From the NCBI GenBank assembly GCA_024811115.1, contig JAKOGH010001195.1, forward strand, positions 62,001 to 126,000: a stretch of 64,000 nt of DNA. Direction: 5' to 3'. Under the pieces are notes generated by a model. The model worked only from the letters and a program-made list of their open reading frames with translations. It did not search any database and had not been told where the DNA came from. Shown here piece after piece: positions 1 through 11,991 of this stretch (position 1 is its first letter; each line of letters starts with the position of its first letter). The translations under genes were made by a program, and so were the position numbers. This DNA comes from Terana coerulea (lineage: Eukaryota; Basidiomycota; Agaricomycetes; Polyporales; Phanerochaetaceae).

Positions 1-929
1 TCCCGAGACCTCTGACCAGGTCTTGTTGGTGTACGTATTACTGAATCACCTATCAGCCGCGCACGCCAATGAGATACCAGACTACTCACTCGTCAAGGAA
101 CTTATTAGCCATCATGAGAGCCGCTATGGCCACTCTATACTCGCTCCCGGACAGGCCGTTCGCAAAGCGATTATGAATTTTTAGGCGGTAGATATAGTGT
201 AGCGCGAGGACGATGACAGACTGGCTGACTTGTGTTGTTTCCAGAACTTTTTGCATGAACCGATTGAAGTCGGGTGATACAGCCAGCTGCAGGGATGCGG
301 TAGCCGGAGTCGGCTTGGGTATATGCGGGCGAGACGACGTCGAGGGCGACACGTCTCGGGACAGCGAGGAGAACCAGAGGTAGCAGATCATCTCGCATGT
401 CTTTTCCGCGAGGAAACGTGACGAGCGTTGCGTGGTGTGCGTGAGCCAGTCCACAGGCTCAGCCGGCGGCGAGAGGACTTGCGAAGGCTCCTCGAAGACC
501 TCCTGCCCCTGCTCCATGGGCGACGGCGGCCGCGAGACGGTCCGCACAGGAGGCAGCTTGAGCGACGCCTGGCTATGCGCATGCCACTGCGGGGCATGGT
601 CCGCCTCTGGTGGTGTGACTGCAACGAAACTGCGTAAGTATTTTTGGCGCCGGCGGCGACGCGCCAATTTAACGCGACTCACTTGGCGAAATACGCGACA
701 GCCGGCTCTCGAGGTGCGCAATCGGCGGCAGGGTGGTCTGCAGCTGCGCTGGTGGCGCTGTTACGCGTCGCTGTGGGTGCGCGGACAGCGGCGGGGTCAG
801 GGGCATCTCAGACTTTGGCCGCCATGCAGACCAGGAGTGGATGAGCTCGACGGGCAGGGGTCGTAAGGTCGTGTTCATTTGATGGTACGTGGGCGTGTGA
901 GGCAGCGACGGAGGTGTATATAGGGCCAT
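1..929 (-). CDS. Pcl/PHO85-type cyclin, 5' part only (runs off left edge)
   Basis: N-terminal part of a cyclin-box protein. Exons on the minus strand: 929-683, 618-90 and 40-1 (continuing beyond the window). The ATG at 929 sits in a perfect CCGCCATGG context. After a proline/serine-rich leader of roughly 160 residues the cyclin fold begins: helices around YLWFSS, QSVIVLALHYIYRLK and YRVAIAALMMANKFLD. Across the last intron it reads FLDDNTYTNKTWSEVSG, the signature of Pcl1/2- and Clg1-like cyclins that partner the Pho85 (CDK5-like) kinase. Family identity is strong; which Pcl it is cannot be told because the C-terminal half is missing. The role, binding a cyclin-dependent kinase in cell-cycle, polarity or nutrient signalling, is inferred from the family. 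Confidence 0.88.
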
Positions 930-3900
930 GGCGGCGAGGTAAGGTACGGGAGGCAATCAAAACAGAGGAGAGGAAGGATACATTCGGACGGAGGAGGCTG
1001 GTTTAAAGAGAAAACGGGCGGAAGATGATCATGGCAGGGGAGTTCGGGCTCGGGAGCGGAAAATTGTGAATATGGCAAAATTCTCGGCTAGAAACGAACA
1101 GGGGACGCGGGACAAGGAGAAGGTTGCCTGAGTTCGGTGTCGTTGGGACATCGAAACTGGCTCGTAAGCGCAAACACCATTCGAGAGCGTAAATTCCACA
1201 TCCCCACAGCCGCCCGAGATGAGCACACCCCTTTTCGCTTATTTTTCGCCAGACCACCACCGGCCTCCATCAATTAGCCCCCGCCGCCGATCCCGGCCGC
1301 CTCTTTCCAGCTTTCCCGCGCTATATTTCGCGGCGCCTGCTCCGCCGTCGCCGAGACGGCCCCGGTGATGGGGAAACCCCACTGCACCTTGGCAGACGGT
1401 TTCGACCAAGATGGCAAGCAAAGCGGCACGTGCAGCACTTCCGCTGCCCCGAAGAGGCAACGCGGGCGGCCCTAGTCCCCGCTACGCCGGCCTGCGCAGG
1501 CACCTCCCCAACGCGGCCATCCGTTTGCGCATCTTCCGTCGTAAATTGCAGACCGTCAGTTGCCAACAGGGCCAACCCTTCCTGTGCGCACCTTCTGTTC
1601 TCGCCCAAAATTCAATCACCTCCCTGTGTGCTGACATGTGCTCGCTCTGTGGCGTTTCCCTCCCCTCGACCAACAGAGTCCCTAAAGCGGCCCAGCGCTG
1701 GCCCGCTTCTTTGTCTGCGCCATCCCAGGTCCCCCAGCTACTTGCAGCAGCATACGCCCGATCAATGATCCATCTCGCCATCAGTCCAGTCTGGTTATGT
1801 GGGCGCCTCCGGCTACGCCACGTTGCGGGTCTTGTGCGATGATAATCCTGCCCAAGCCAGGGCCGGAGCGATCTCACCACTCGCGAGCACGCTGCCAGGC
1901 CTGTTGCGCAGGAGATCTCATCGCAGCAGGCGGCCACGCCCTGCCTGTTCTCTGCCTGGGCTTCCAGTCGCAGAACAATCAGGGTGTCTTCGAGCACGGC
2001 ACAGCGCGTGCCCCAGGCGACGCTCTCATTCGCGCTCCAATGCAGCCGGAATAGCAGAACCTGCCTGCGGGGGCAGAGAGAGAGACACACTCCATCTGTC
2101 TTCCGTCGTCCTCCCTGCCGCCGAAGGGTCGCAGCCATATCCGCGTGGGCTCGGGCGTGGGACCCTGCGTGTCGCTGCAAGCGACCTCCCGTTCTGTCGG
2201 GCGACGGACTGCATTGCTCGACACTCGTCCGCCAGGCCATCTTTCCAGGCATCCACGACGGCGTTCGAACAGGCAGAAGCGGTTTCACACCAGCCATCCG
2301 CCGCCTGCTGACATATGACGGTGCGATGGATGCGCAACTGGAGGGTCACTAGGCTTCCCTAACTACACCGAATTCTATCAAGTCATATTCGGAGCACGCG
2401 CGGCGCTCCTGTCTGCGTTCATCCAGAAAACTGCGAGCCGCGCTCGCGCAGATGCCCGTGCGCGGGCACAGCTGCCCCGTCGCCCCCTTCGCCTGCGGGT
2501 AAGTGAAGTCACGCACCCAGACCGTCGCCTGCGCCGTTCATTACCGTCGTAGCCTGTAATGACGAAAGGCGAAGCTTGCCTATATCAGTCCCGCCTTCTT
2601 TCGCTCGTCCAATCGCTCGCCCAGGGTCGCTGGATCTGAGTTCCGATTCGCCCTGCTGGCGGGCTGCCCAGTTGGCTCGCGCAGGCGAGTCGCGGCCGCC
2701 TTGTCCTCCGATGCCCACCTTGCCGTCATCTGCGTGGCATGCTTTACCGACGCACCCCGGCAAGCGGTATAGCCAGCGACATCAGGGCTCCGTGCGGCCT
2801 GGCATCGCGTAGACCCGCTCGGAACTGCCGCGCTGGGCCCAGCGCTCTGCGTGCTCGCAGGGCGGTAGCGCCGCGTCGGGCTCGCGTTGGGCCCCCCGGC
2901 CGCGCATCCATCGCATTGCGCGAACTGATAGGAACAGCGCGCATCTGCGTCAGGCCACGGGCTGTCTGCCTGGCTGCCGACGGCCTGCCAGAACCGACGC
3001 CAACCGCCCACCCCCTCCGTCCGCGCGCTCGGTAACTCAGACGTTTCTGTCGCAAAGTGGCGCCCCCATTTGGGCCGATCAATCTCAGATTGGCTGCCTA
3101 TGCCGCTTTCGCCCTAGGGCCGGGGCGATTGGTCCTTATTTCGGGGCGTAGCAGATCGCTTTCATTGAGTTAGCTCATCCCGCGTCGGGCGGTGCGCTTT
3201 CGAGGGCCATGCATCTTCCACCATCAGAGCAGGCGGAACACAGTGCAAAAAAATCTGCATGATTGCCATTGAGACGGGCTCGCCAGGAGCACCGCGCTCG
3301 GGAATGCCACAGTCGGACGACGCTTGTCAATCCTGTGTGCGCGCGGGTGTGCACCCGGCCGCGGAGTGCGAAACAGGCTCGCGAGCTGTCCTAACCCTAG
3401 TGCCCCACTGGGTACCCCTGGCCCGAGTGCCGGTGTACTTCCCCTACTCCAGAAAGTTATGGCTTGCGTAAGTTTTCGCGGACCTGCAACTGTATGATGA
3501 CGGCAGCGCTATTTTCGCACGGTAAATCATTGGGGGCGCGGTAACACGTATCAGACGTGGTGCTGTTACCCAACCGTCGCGGCCACCAGCTGGGACGCAC
3601 CGAACGTGGCGCCACTGGGCCCGAGGCTGCGTGGGTCGCAGCGGCCATGATGGCCCTTCCGCGTCCCAATGGGGCACGCGCCACGTCAAATACGGTTGAA
3701 CGGTTGCTGCTGCGTCGTCCGCATTGGGCCGCACACCTGCGCGCAGGTTCACAGGACGTTTGTCAGGCGTACGGCACCCGGAGCCAAGCGAAGCCAGCCT
3801 CGTCGTGAACTCTCGTCAGCCTCGCATGTGCGACAGGCCGTCCACGTTCGCTTCGGAATCTGCAGCAGCCATCTTACAGCAGCAGCCCTCGAAGCTTGCA

Positions 3901-4548
3901 TCCCAACACAGGAACAAGGCGGTGGTATGGCATCAATGAGCCCTATAGTGAGCGCAAGCGCCGCCCCGTGCGTACAAGGCGAAAATCGCTGGATCTGAGA
4001 TGACCGTGCGCAAGATCTGGATCACAATGAACTCTGACGCCACCCGGATGCCAGATCCAGATCTGGCTCCCTGCCTCCGGGGCTCGCAACACGCTGCTAT
4101 CGATTATCAGCTGGCCCCCTGCCTCACAGCGTGATTGGTTCCTGGCCGCACCCAAGACCCCCAGCAGGCGATCGCGCGCGCAGATGCCCAATGACCACCG
4201 CAGACAGCCGCAGATGTTTCGCTGTGAGTGGCGGATGTGCTCCTGTCTTTTGTCATGACTCCCTACTACGTAATTGTGCCGATGTTGTTGCCTGTGGCTT
4301 GCGCTGGGCGACACACGGACCTCGGAGTCGGAGCGTCATGCACCTCCCGTGCGGTCTAGATCCAGTCCCAGTCCGACGACACTCGTGAGGACCAAGATGC
4401 CTCATGGGCGCCCGCGGCCGCACTGTGATACGGTATTGGTATGATGCTATAGTTGTAGTTGATGAACATTCCAGGCGGTAAACTCATGAAGGCGCATGCT
4501 GCGCCACCAACAAGCGAACTACCCGGTCCAGAACAAAAACCATCATAC
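930..4548. other. Gene-poor GC-rich stretch, no supported gene
   Basis: Several long open frames exist here on both strands, for example 1482-2297 minus. They overlap one another, have Arg/Pro/Ala/Ser-skewed composition typical of chance frames in GC-rich DNA, and show no recognisable domain. The first few hundred bases (930-1300) should hold the promoter of the minus-strand cyclin gene. I see no tRNA, terminal repeats or coding remnant I can name. Confidence 0.55.
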
Positions 4549-4557
4549 GGTAATACT
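4549..4557 (+). repeat. Left target-site duplication GGTAATACT
   Basis: Nine-base direct repeat immediately outside the left inverted terminus, matching 5228-5236. Confidence 0.88.
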
Positions 4558-5227
4558 CAGTCTCCTTCCCAGCACTCCCTTTGAGTAGGAGGAAGGGCGT
4601 GAGAAGTTCTTGGCCCATTCGGGCCTCTCTCGCCGTTCCTCTACTCTGTAGGGAGGCTGGCGCCATATATTGACGCCAGCTTATGTCATCCCGGATTCAC
4701 GTCCGGTCTCGCCGTGACTAGGCAGAGGTTCTGCTCTCGTTTGCTTGAGCTTCACGTATACACCGCCACAAAGCTTGTAGATGGATACCAAAATGCTTAT
4801 ATATTCCTCTTGCACGCTTTTATTTAGCTCAGTCAAAGTGACAGTTGCATGCAGTGACTCGGAGCATTGGTATAGACAAAGAATTGCAAGCGGGGAGGAA
4901 ATAAATATGTTACTGGCAACTAACTGTGTTAAAAATCTTGCTAGCATCACAAGCATACATGTTTACATGTATTAACGGCAATGGGAAGGCTAGACTATGC
5001 TGAGTATCACTCAAATCTTGCACAATGCACCAGGACGTGCAGCCGCCGCGCCGGAGCACCTTCCCAATTGGCCTTCCCGCGCGACCGAAACCGGCCGTCT
5101 CATGTAGACGCTCATATATGGCGCCAGCCTCCCTACAGAGTAGAGGAACGGCGAGAGAGGCCCGAATGGGCCAAGAACTTCTCACGCCCTTCCTCCTACT
5201 CCAAAGGGAGTGCTGGGAAGGAGACTG
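4558..5227. mobile_element. Non-autonomous Mutator-like transposon (MITE) with 113/114-bp TIRs
   Basis: A 670-bp element bounded by inverted repeats 4558-4670 (left) and 5114-5227 (right). The arms are identical except for one extra G in the right arm (TTTGAG versus TTTGGAG). Ends are CAGTCTCC...GGAGACTG. Both sides carry the same direct 9-bp word GGTAATACT (4549-4557 and 5228-5236), a clean target-site duplication. Long terminal inverted repeats plus a 9-bp duplication are typical of Mutator-like elements. The 443-bp interior (4671-5113) has no credible ORF, so the element would depend on a transposase elsewhere. Near-identity of the arms implies recent mobility or gene conversion. Confidence 0.9.
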
Positions 5228-5236
5228 GGTAATACT
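5228..5236 (+). repeat. Right target-site duplication GGTAATACT
   Basis: Nine-base direct repeat immediately outside the right inverted terminus, matching 4549-4557. Confidence 0.88.
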
Positions 5237-7297
5237 AGTGCAGTAGTCAGCCTCGCGCTTTCCCCGTATCGCTGTCATTTATCCTGCGGAGATGGTTTTG
5301 GCTGCCTTCTTAGGAGGTGGTTACAGGGACGGCTCGGGCTGATATGTTTGCCTGCGGCAACCCACCGCAGCCATCAAAATCATAGTCAAAATCAGCTTCC
5401 GCTGTGCACTACACATATCGATAGGGGCGACTCGACTGAAATTGCGGGGAACAAAAACACTGACCGAGACTAACGGAGAACGGGTTTGCTCACTTTAGTC
5501 TTGTGTGTTTCGGGTGGCGGTGGGAGACCTCAAGGCTATTGTGGTCGTTGCGCTCAGACAAATATGGTCCTGCCGGGCTTCGTGTTGCGCACCACGAGTA
5601 TGCGCGGATCCGAAGGACGGCAGCCGAGCAGCTCCCTGAGCACGGTGCAGCGATCGCGCAGCCATCAGGAGCCTATGTAACTTGCATCCGACTGCATAGC
5701 ACCGGCCCAAGTCGAACCGTGGGCCTGCGGCACGACGGAGAGCATTCAGTCAACATGACACTAACACCCATGGGGCCGGGCAGCACTTACCGCGCTCATA
5801 TTGGGAACACGTAGTACCACCGCCGCAAGTCTGAAGCACTTCACGCTAGGGTCCCCGGAATAGCTGTGGCGGGTACGCTGCGTCGGAACAGGGTCTGCCT
5901 GCCCTCGGACCATCTCATCGGCCAAACAGTGTGTGCATGAAAGCGGCGTCGCAGCAGCCCATTTGTGCTCCACCGCCTCGGGAGTCCTGCGCCGCGCCAC
6001 GGCGTGTGCCAGGGCACACCCTAATGGCTGCAGCGGAAACGAGTCGGATGTTTCCTTGACATGCGATCGAAGCGGCGGGCGCGGGTCGTCGTGCAGGGGA
6101 TTGCTGGCAGACCACACACTGACCCACCGTCGTCGCCTCTTCGGATTTGGGACACGGAGTGACAAGCGAAACCCAATTGTCCGTACCTGCATCTGGACCC
6201 ATTTGCTACTCCCCCGCACCGCCGCGCCGGCACCGCCATGCTCCCCGACGCCATGCGTCGCGCCTGCCACCCAAGCGGAGGGGCAGAAAAGGGCGCGCAG
6301 CGCGAGAGGGGCGAGAGCCGTCGAAGCCGTTGTGGTGAATTGGCCGAAGCGACGTAGCCGAAGCGGAGAGCGCGGTGCTTGGTATCTCTGGAAGGACTGC
6401 GGGAGAAGGCGGCTGGCTGCACGCCCAGGGCCCGCTGTCTGTCTGCCTGTGGCGTCGCCGCCGCTTCTCTTCGCGCTGCGTCCACGGCGGCCCGTCCGGT
6501 CATTCAGGCTGTGATAGAGCGGTGGGCCGGTGGCGGAGGGGTGTGTCAGACCCCAGGTCTAGACGTACGGCGCAGGGTCTCTTCTCTGGGTGCTCACTTG
6601 CTTGACGGGTCCTGGCAGATTGCAGCGTGTCCAGATTCGCCGATTGAAGGGAATGTATAAGGAAATGACTTGACCACACTGAGTTTCAAGGTGTGGGCTC
6701 AGCATGACTGCAGGGTATAGTTCTACTCAGGTTGTGGGGACTCACCATGTGCAAGCAAATGCTGACGATCCGATGGTGAACGGGCTTCGTATGCTCTGCT
6801 ATCTCGGCGTACGAAGCTTGCGTATGCGTTTTCGTACTAGGCCAAGCTGGCCAGGCTCATCAGTGATTTGTGCGCTGCTGCATCCCTTGACTCGGGGTGC
6901 AATATGAGGGATAAGGCTGGGTTTTTCGCATCGATGTCTCAGCATGCTCGCAACCTCCATATTGCTCTCCAGTCACTCACCGCTATAACCGTACATGGTG
7001 GTCGCTTCCAGAGAGTACGGCCTAGCCTGCCCACGTCAGTATCGGTTCGCTTCATGATGGCATCATGCGAACCAGATCGCATCGCCCAATCCGTGCAGCT
7101 GTGTGGCACAGCGCAGGACGCCCGTCGCCAACGCCTGCAGCTTTCTCCACGACGTCGTGCACGACGACCAGCACGCCTCCCGCGGCACCCCACGACCCCC
7201 GGTTTCTGAACACGCCCGCCCGCGCTGCTCTCTGACCTGCTTCTCGCCTCTTCTGTCTTTGCCTCTCCGCTCGTTCACACTCTTTCTTTTCGCCGCT
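5237..7297. other. Gene-poor stretch upstream of CHS7
   Basis: No frame here shows a domain or intron structure I can support. The overlapping frames at 5761-6660 on both strands are Arg/Ala/Pro-rich and mutually shadowing. The last 100-150 bases, rich in C and T just before the ATG at 7298, are the likely core promoter and 5' leader of CHS7. Confidence 0.5.
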
Positions 7298-8578
7298 ATG
7301 GGAGTCCAGTTCGGCTCCTTCGATAGCATCTGCCAAACCGCCGCGCTCGTCGTCTGTCCCCTCGTCGGCGCAGATAGGGGTATTGAGCCGGCGTGCTATA
7401 GTAGGAATGTGGAGATCTCTGGGACACTCATTTTCCAGCCTTGTGAGTTGCGAGCTTGTATTCTTTGACGTTGACTGGACCGTGTTTGTAGCAACATGCT
7501 TCGTTCACATTGTCGCCATCATCATGACTGCTATTATGATCTTTCACATACGAAGCAAATACACTGCTGTTGGTCAGTGCAAAGGAAGATGCCTATTGAA
7601 GGAGTGCTAAATAATGTCCAGGACGGAAGGAAATCATCACGTTCTTCTACCTCTACGCCATTATCGAACTCCTTGCCATCTTCTTGGACTCCAACGTCAT
7701 CCCCACCGCGAACGTTAGCTATCCTGTGCGTATCCCGTTCCTCCTGTATGCGGCGGGTTACGCTAAGCAGCGATTCTTCAGTGGTTTGCCGCAGTGTATA
7801 CAGGGCTTGTTGCAACAGCGTATGCATGCCTGCTCATCAACGGATTTGTCGGCTTCCAGTTTGCGGAGGATGGCACACCGCTGTCTCTATGGGTCAGTCT
7901 ACAAAATGCTTGGCTGCGATGCGACACGCTCATTCTGCGACCGTAGTTCCTCCGCATAGCCTGCTTGGTTGTTTTCGGCGTGAGCTTCTTCGTAGCTATT
8001 GCAACCTTCAAGGGCCTCGCAAGCTTTAGCTACGCAAAACCCCTGGGGCTTTGGATCATCTACATCCTCTGGCCTCTTATTTGCGCCGTCATCTACACTG
8101 TATCCCAGCTTGTTCTGGTCTTCCGCACTCTCGAGGACCGCTGGCCCATCGGCGACATTGTCTTCGGCGCCGCCTTCTTCACCATCGCCCAGGTCATCAT
8201 GTTCGCTTTCAGCACCACCATCTGTGACGCCATCAAGCACTACATCGATGGCCTCTTCTTCTTCACGCTTTGCATGCTGCTGAGTGTCATGATGGTCTAC
8301 AAGTACTGGGACAGCATCACAGTAGGTCCCGATTGTTCTTTGTTCTTGCCCTGTACTCATCTGGATGTCAGCGCGAGGACCTGGAGTTCTCCGTCGGATC
8401 GAAGGCCACAGTCTGGGAGGTCAAGGACCCGCTCCTCGCCGGCGACGACAACATGGGTTACGAAGACACCGCAAGCGGCTACCACCACCCCGGCAGCCTC
8501 GTCGGCGGTGTCAGCGGCAACCAACTATACCAGGGCGCTGGCGGACGCGGATACCCACCACCCGGAGAGAGGTATTGA
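7298..8578 (+). CDS. CHS7: Chitin synthase export chaperone Chs7
   Basis: Multi-pass ER membrane chaperone needed for chitin synthase III (Chs3-type) to leave the ER. Six exons: 7298-7442, 7492-7572, 7622-7725, 7782-7892, 7947-8321, 8372-8578, all GT-AG. The frame stays open throughout, giving about 340 residues, the usual family length. The start [20 protein letters not shown] and the following ICYSRNVE-like cysteine region match the Chs7 N-terminus. About seven hydrophobic segments follow (for example [47 protein letters not shown]). The C-terminal tail is hydrophilic and Gly/Tyr-rich, ending PPPGERY. It lies 410 bp upstream of the deaminase gene on the same strand with no sign of functional linkage. 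Confidence 0.96.
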
Positions 8579-8988
8579 AGCAATAGTGGAATGGACACTT
8601 AGATTTACGTCGCCTCCTTTCTCTATCGTATGTTTTGCAGCTGTGGACTCGCTACGGTTAATACAGGTTCAGACTGTATAGGCCGAACCCTTCATCATTC
8701 AATACATGTATAACAGACATTGTCGGCCAGCAGGATTCTGAGCGTTTTTCCTGACTCACAACACTTCCAGACGTATTCCAATCCGCCTTGGCTTGCTCAA
8801 AACCCTTCAGGATGACTGGCAACACCATTTTAGACTTTGCTCGAGTCATCGGACAGCGCTGTACATGCTTTGTGCGCAAACCTCAAAGCGCGTCGAATGC
8901 GAAGCGCCCATAACTTGCTAACAACCCCCATCCCTCTGACTCGGAAGTGGCATCCCCTTTCCTCAGCACAGAACCAGCGGCGACCCGG

Positions 8989-10242
8989 ATGGCCTCAACA
9001 ATATCAGGATACGCGGCAGACGCGCTCGCCTCCCTCTCTCCAGAAGAAGTCGAATTCCTGCAGGAGCTGCCCAAGGCCGAGCTGCACGCGCACCTGAACG
9101 GCTGCATCCCGATCGCCGTCCTGCAAAAGCTCGCCGCGGCGCGCGACGCGGGCGCCGAGGCGCTGCCCGCCGCCGTGCACGCCGGCATCGCGCAGCTGCA
9201 GGCGGGCGTCGTCCTGAACGAGATCCACGACTTCTTCGGGCTCTTCCCCGCCGTCTACGCGCTCACGTCCGGCCCCGCCGCCCTCGCGGAGGCCGCGCGC
9301 GCGGTGCTCGCGCAGTTCCTCGACGGCGACCCCGCCGCGCCGCGCGCGTGCCCGCAGGCGGCGTACCTCGAGCTGCGCACGACGCCCCGCGCGAGCGCGC
9401 ACATGACGCGGCGGGAGTACCTCGAGACGGTGCTCGCGGCAGTCGAGGCGTACCCGCGGGCCGCGCGGCGCTGATCGTGAGCTTGGACCGGCGGATGGAG
9501 GCGGGCGTCGCGGAGGAGGTCGTCGGTCTCGCGGTTGCGCTGCGGAAGGAAGGGCGGCGTGTCGTAGGCATCGACTTATGCGGGGACCCTCTAGTGAGTA
9601 ATGTGTACTGGAGTGTAAACGAAATTTCTGTGTGCCACCGGTGGTTTTAGGCTGGAGACATGAAGCAATTTGCCCAGTATTTCGGCCAGGCGAAGGAGGC
9701 AGGCTTGGGCGTGACTTTGCACATTGCTGAGGTGAGTACTTTTTCTGCTGTTCGAATAGGTTCACCGATGCTAACCGGTTGCTCGCAGACGACGCAGAAC
9801 ACACACGAAGACACCTTGCAGCTCCTCTCTTATAACCCGGACAGGTTGGGTCATGCGACATTCCTTGACGCAGACGCGAGGAAGATGGTGTTCGCGAACA
9901 ACGCCTGCGTCGAGATCTGCTTGTCGTCCAACCTGCTTTGCAAGACCACCAGCAGCCTGGACCAGCATCACATCAGACACTATCTGGAATGCAACCATCC
10001 AGTCGCCATTTGCGTGAGTTTCGTTTGGTTTAGTGTGTAGGAGCAGAGGGCGCATCTCACAGTACCACCGCCTCTAGACGGACGACACCCTTCCATTCCG
10101 CAATTCTCTGCTCGGTGAGTATGCGTTGCTCCTCGCAGCGGCGCCCCTTGGTCTCGGTCTCTCCAAGGAGGACGTTACACGAATCGCTGCAATGAGCATG
10201 GCTTCCCGATTCAAGTTGCCTTCCGAAGGCGAGCGTCCGTGA
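8989..10242 (+). CDS. Adenosine deaminase-like protein (N6-methyl-AMP deaminase type), with one apparent frameshift
   Basis: Zn-dependent purine deaminase of the ADAL/MAPDA branch, which converts N6-methyl-AMP to IMP in nucleotide salvage. Exons: 8989-9593, 9651-9731, 9789-10013, 10078-10242. Zinc and catalytic residues are visible: AELHAHLNG (HxH), HIAE, RLGHATFLD and TDDTLPFRNSLL (Asp). The start is the ATG opening MASTISGYAAD; an upstream in-frame GTG is not a eukaryotic start. Near 9455 the frame breaks: the upstream frame ends YPRAARR-stop while homology continues one frame over at AALIVSLDRR. One added G in the GGG run (about 9458-9460) restores it, so a homopolymer error is likely. It is convergent with the dehydrogenase gene, 131 bp between stops. 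Confidence 0.9.
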
Positions 10243-10373
10243 CGTTAATGTCAATGCAGTGGTGTTGGTTTTAGACGCAATGCCCATCCCACAAAATAGT
10301 TAGGAAAGCAATATGCACAAATGGATAGTAGTATGGTAGAAGTCCGGAGTTAATACATGCGCATCCAGCTCAC

Positions 10374-11544
10374 TCAAATTCCAGCACCACCGGTGACCTC
10401 CAGAGTATGTCCAGATACGAAGGAAGCGAGAGGGGAAGCCAAGCTGACACAAAGGTGGCATTAGCTGCACATCACGACGCCGCGATAGGTGTGAGGTCAC
10501 TCACAACAACATGGCAGACGCAGCCTCGTCCGGGGTCGCACCACGGCCTAGCGGGATACCAGGGTTCGCCGACGCGCCTCCGCCTGCCGGACCAGTTACC
10601 GACGACGGCTTTCCGCCGGGAATACCGAGCGCGACCTTCTTGCCGTCGATCTCAATCGACGCGCCCTCCTCCTTCGCCGCCGTCAGGCGCGTCGCGACGT
10701 AGCCGTACGCGATCGTGTTCGCGCGTACGTTGAACGCGCCCCACTCCTTGCAGACCGTCTTCGTGAAGCCGATGACGGCGGACTTGGCCGCGGCGTAGTT
10801 CGCCTGGCCGACGTTCCCGTGCAGGCCCGAGGTGGAGGAGACGTTGATGATGGAGCGGTTCTCCTTGTTGCCCTGTGAAGAGGTTGAGCGGCCTGCGCTG
10901 TGGGCAAGGAGTGGGGAGACGCACCTTAATACGCATGTGCGGGGCAGCCGCGCGGATGAGCCTGAAGGGAGCTCGGACGTGGATCTTCATGATGATGTCC
11001 CATGCGTCGTCCGGCGTTGTGTGCAGCATGCGGTCGTAGGTGAAGCCGGCATTGTTCACAATGTGGTTGAGCTTTCCATACTTTCTGCGTCGCCCGTGTC
11101 AACCCTATAGCAAAGCGAGAGAAGATACACACGTACTTGATAGTAGCGTCAATAACCTTCTGCGGGAAGTCGTCCGCGCCGACGTCGCCGCCAACAGCGA
11201 TGGCGTCTCCTCCCGCTTGCTTGATCTCGTCGACGACCGCTTGGGCCTTGTTCGCGTCGAGACTGTTTGCGGCAGGTGGTCAGCAACGTAGACCGAATCT
11301 GAGCGGGAAACAAGCGCACTCTGAGACGACGACCTTTGCGCCCTCCTTAGCGAAAAGGAGTGCAGCGCTACGACCAATACCCTGACCAGCACCTATACAG
11401 AAGAACACGAATCCCGAGTCAATCTCCGGAACAACTGACGTGTCCAGTCGACGCACCGGTAATGATGGCAACCTCGTCCTTGAGGAGTCCCCTCGAGTAC
11501 GAGTTCGTAAGGTGACCCGAGACTTGCTTCAGACGGTCAGCCAT
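10374..11544 (-). CDS. Short-chain dehydrogenase/reductase, FabG-like
   Basis: NAD(P)-dependent oxidoreductase of the classical SDR fold. Six exons on minus: 11544-11457, 11392-11320, 11262-11137, 11084-10925, 10872-10505, 10443-10374. Motifs in order: the cofactor loop TGAGQGIGR right after the start (interrupted by intron 1), the acidic SDLD after beta-2, NNAG, catalytic Ser in INVSSTSG, and YAAAK as the YxxxK pair. The C-terminus SGHTLEVTGGAGI is FabG-like. A segment of about 45 residues between the YxxxK helix and the C-terminus, rich in Gly/Pro/Ser (around GIPGGKPSSVTG), is longer than in bacterial FabG. The substrate is unknown: acyl-carrier reductase, polyol dehydrogenase or peroxisomal roles are all possible. 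Confidence 0.9.
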
Positions 11545-11991
11545 TGTTGCACAGTCGTACGAATGTCAGGGTGGTCAAGAGCGACTGGGATGTGGGAACA
11601 AGAGCTAATGGGAGGCTCGCGGTCATCGTGGCGGGCGGTTTAAGTAGCAGCGCGTGTGGTCTCATGGTCATGACGTTCCGGCCGTCTAGAAACCGGATGC
11701 CGACGCGGGTTCTTCACGAGGATATCCAGCAAGCTATAGAGTCTTAGACGGCCAAGTGGAAGGAAACATAACCGAGAATTAGAAGAACTAGTAGAGGGCT
11801 CAAGCTGAACGTGATAGTAAGTGGCAGGCCTTGCTAGGCGGTAGATAATACACACAGAAAACGCCACAAGGATTAGCATAACGAAGCGAGTGATGACACT
11901 GCAGGATCCCACTCGGGTTGCAAGCTGTGGTATCTGCAGTGTACAGACACCGAGAGGTATGTATGGAGAGCTGTGGGCCACAGTAGAGAGC
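11545..11991. other. Intergenic gap between two minus-strand genes
   Basis: A 447-bp stretch holding the dehydrogenase promoter side and the 3' end of the GPALPP gene. Nothing else recognised. Confidence 0.5.

Noticed and set aside
914..922. TATATA near the cyclin start as a TATA box
   Set aside because: It lies inside the coding sequence (codons for Leu-Tyr-Thr) downstream of the ATG at 929.
1482..2297. 271-codon minus-strand open frame
   Set aside because: Composition is Arg/Ala/Ser-skewed, it is overlapped by other long frames on both strands, and no domain or splice pattern supports it; expected by chance in GC-rich DNA.
9004..9861. 285-codon minus-strand frame opposite the deaminase
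   Set aside because: Shadow of the plus-strand gene; its Arg/Pro-rich sequence mirrors GC-rich codons.
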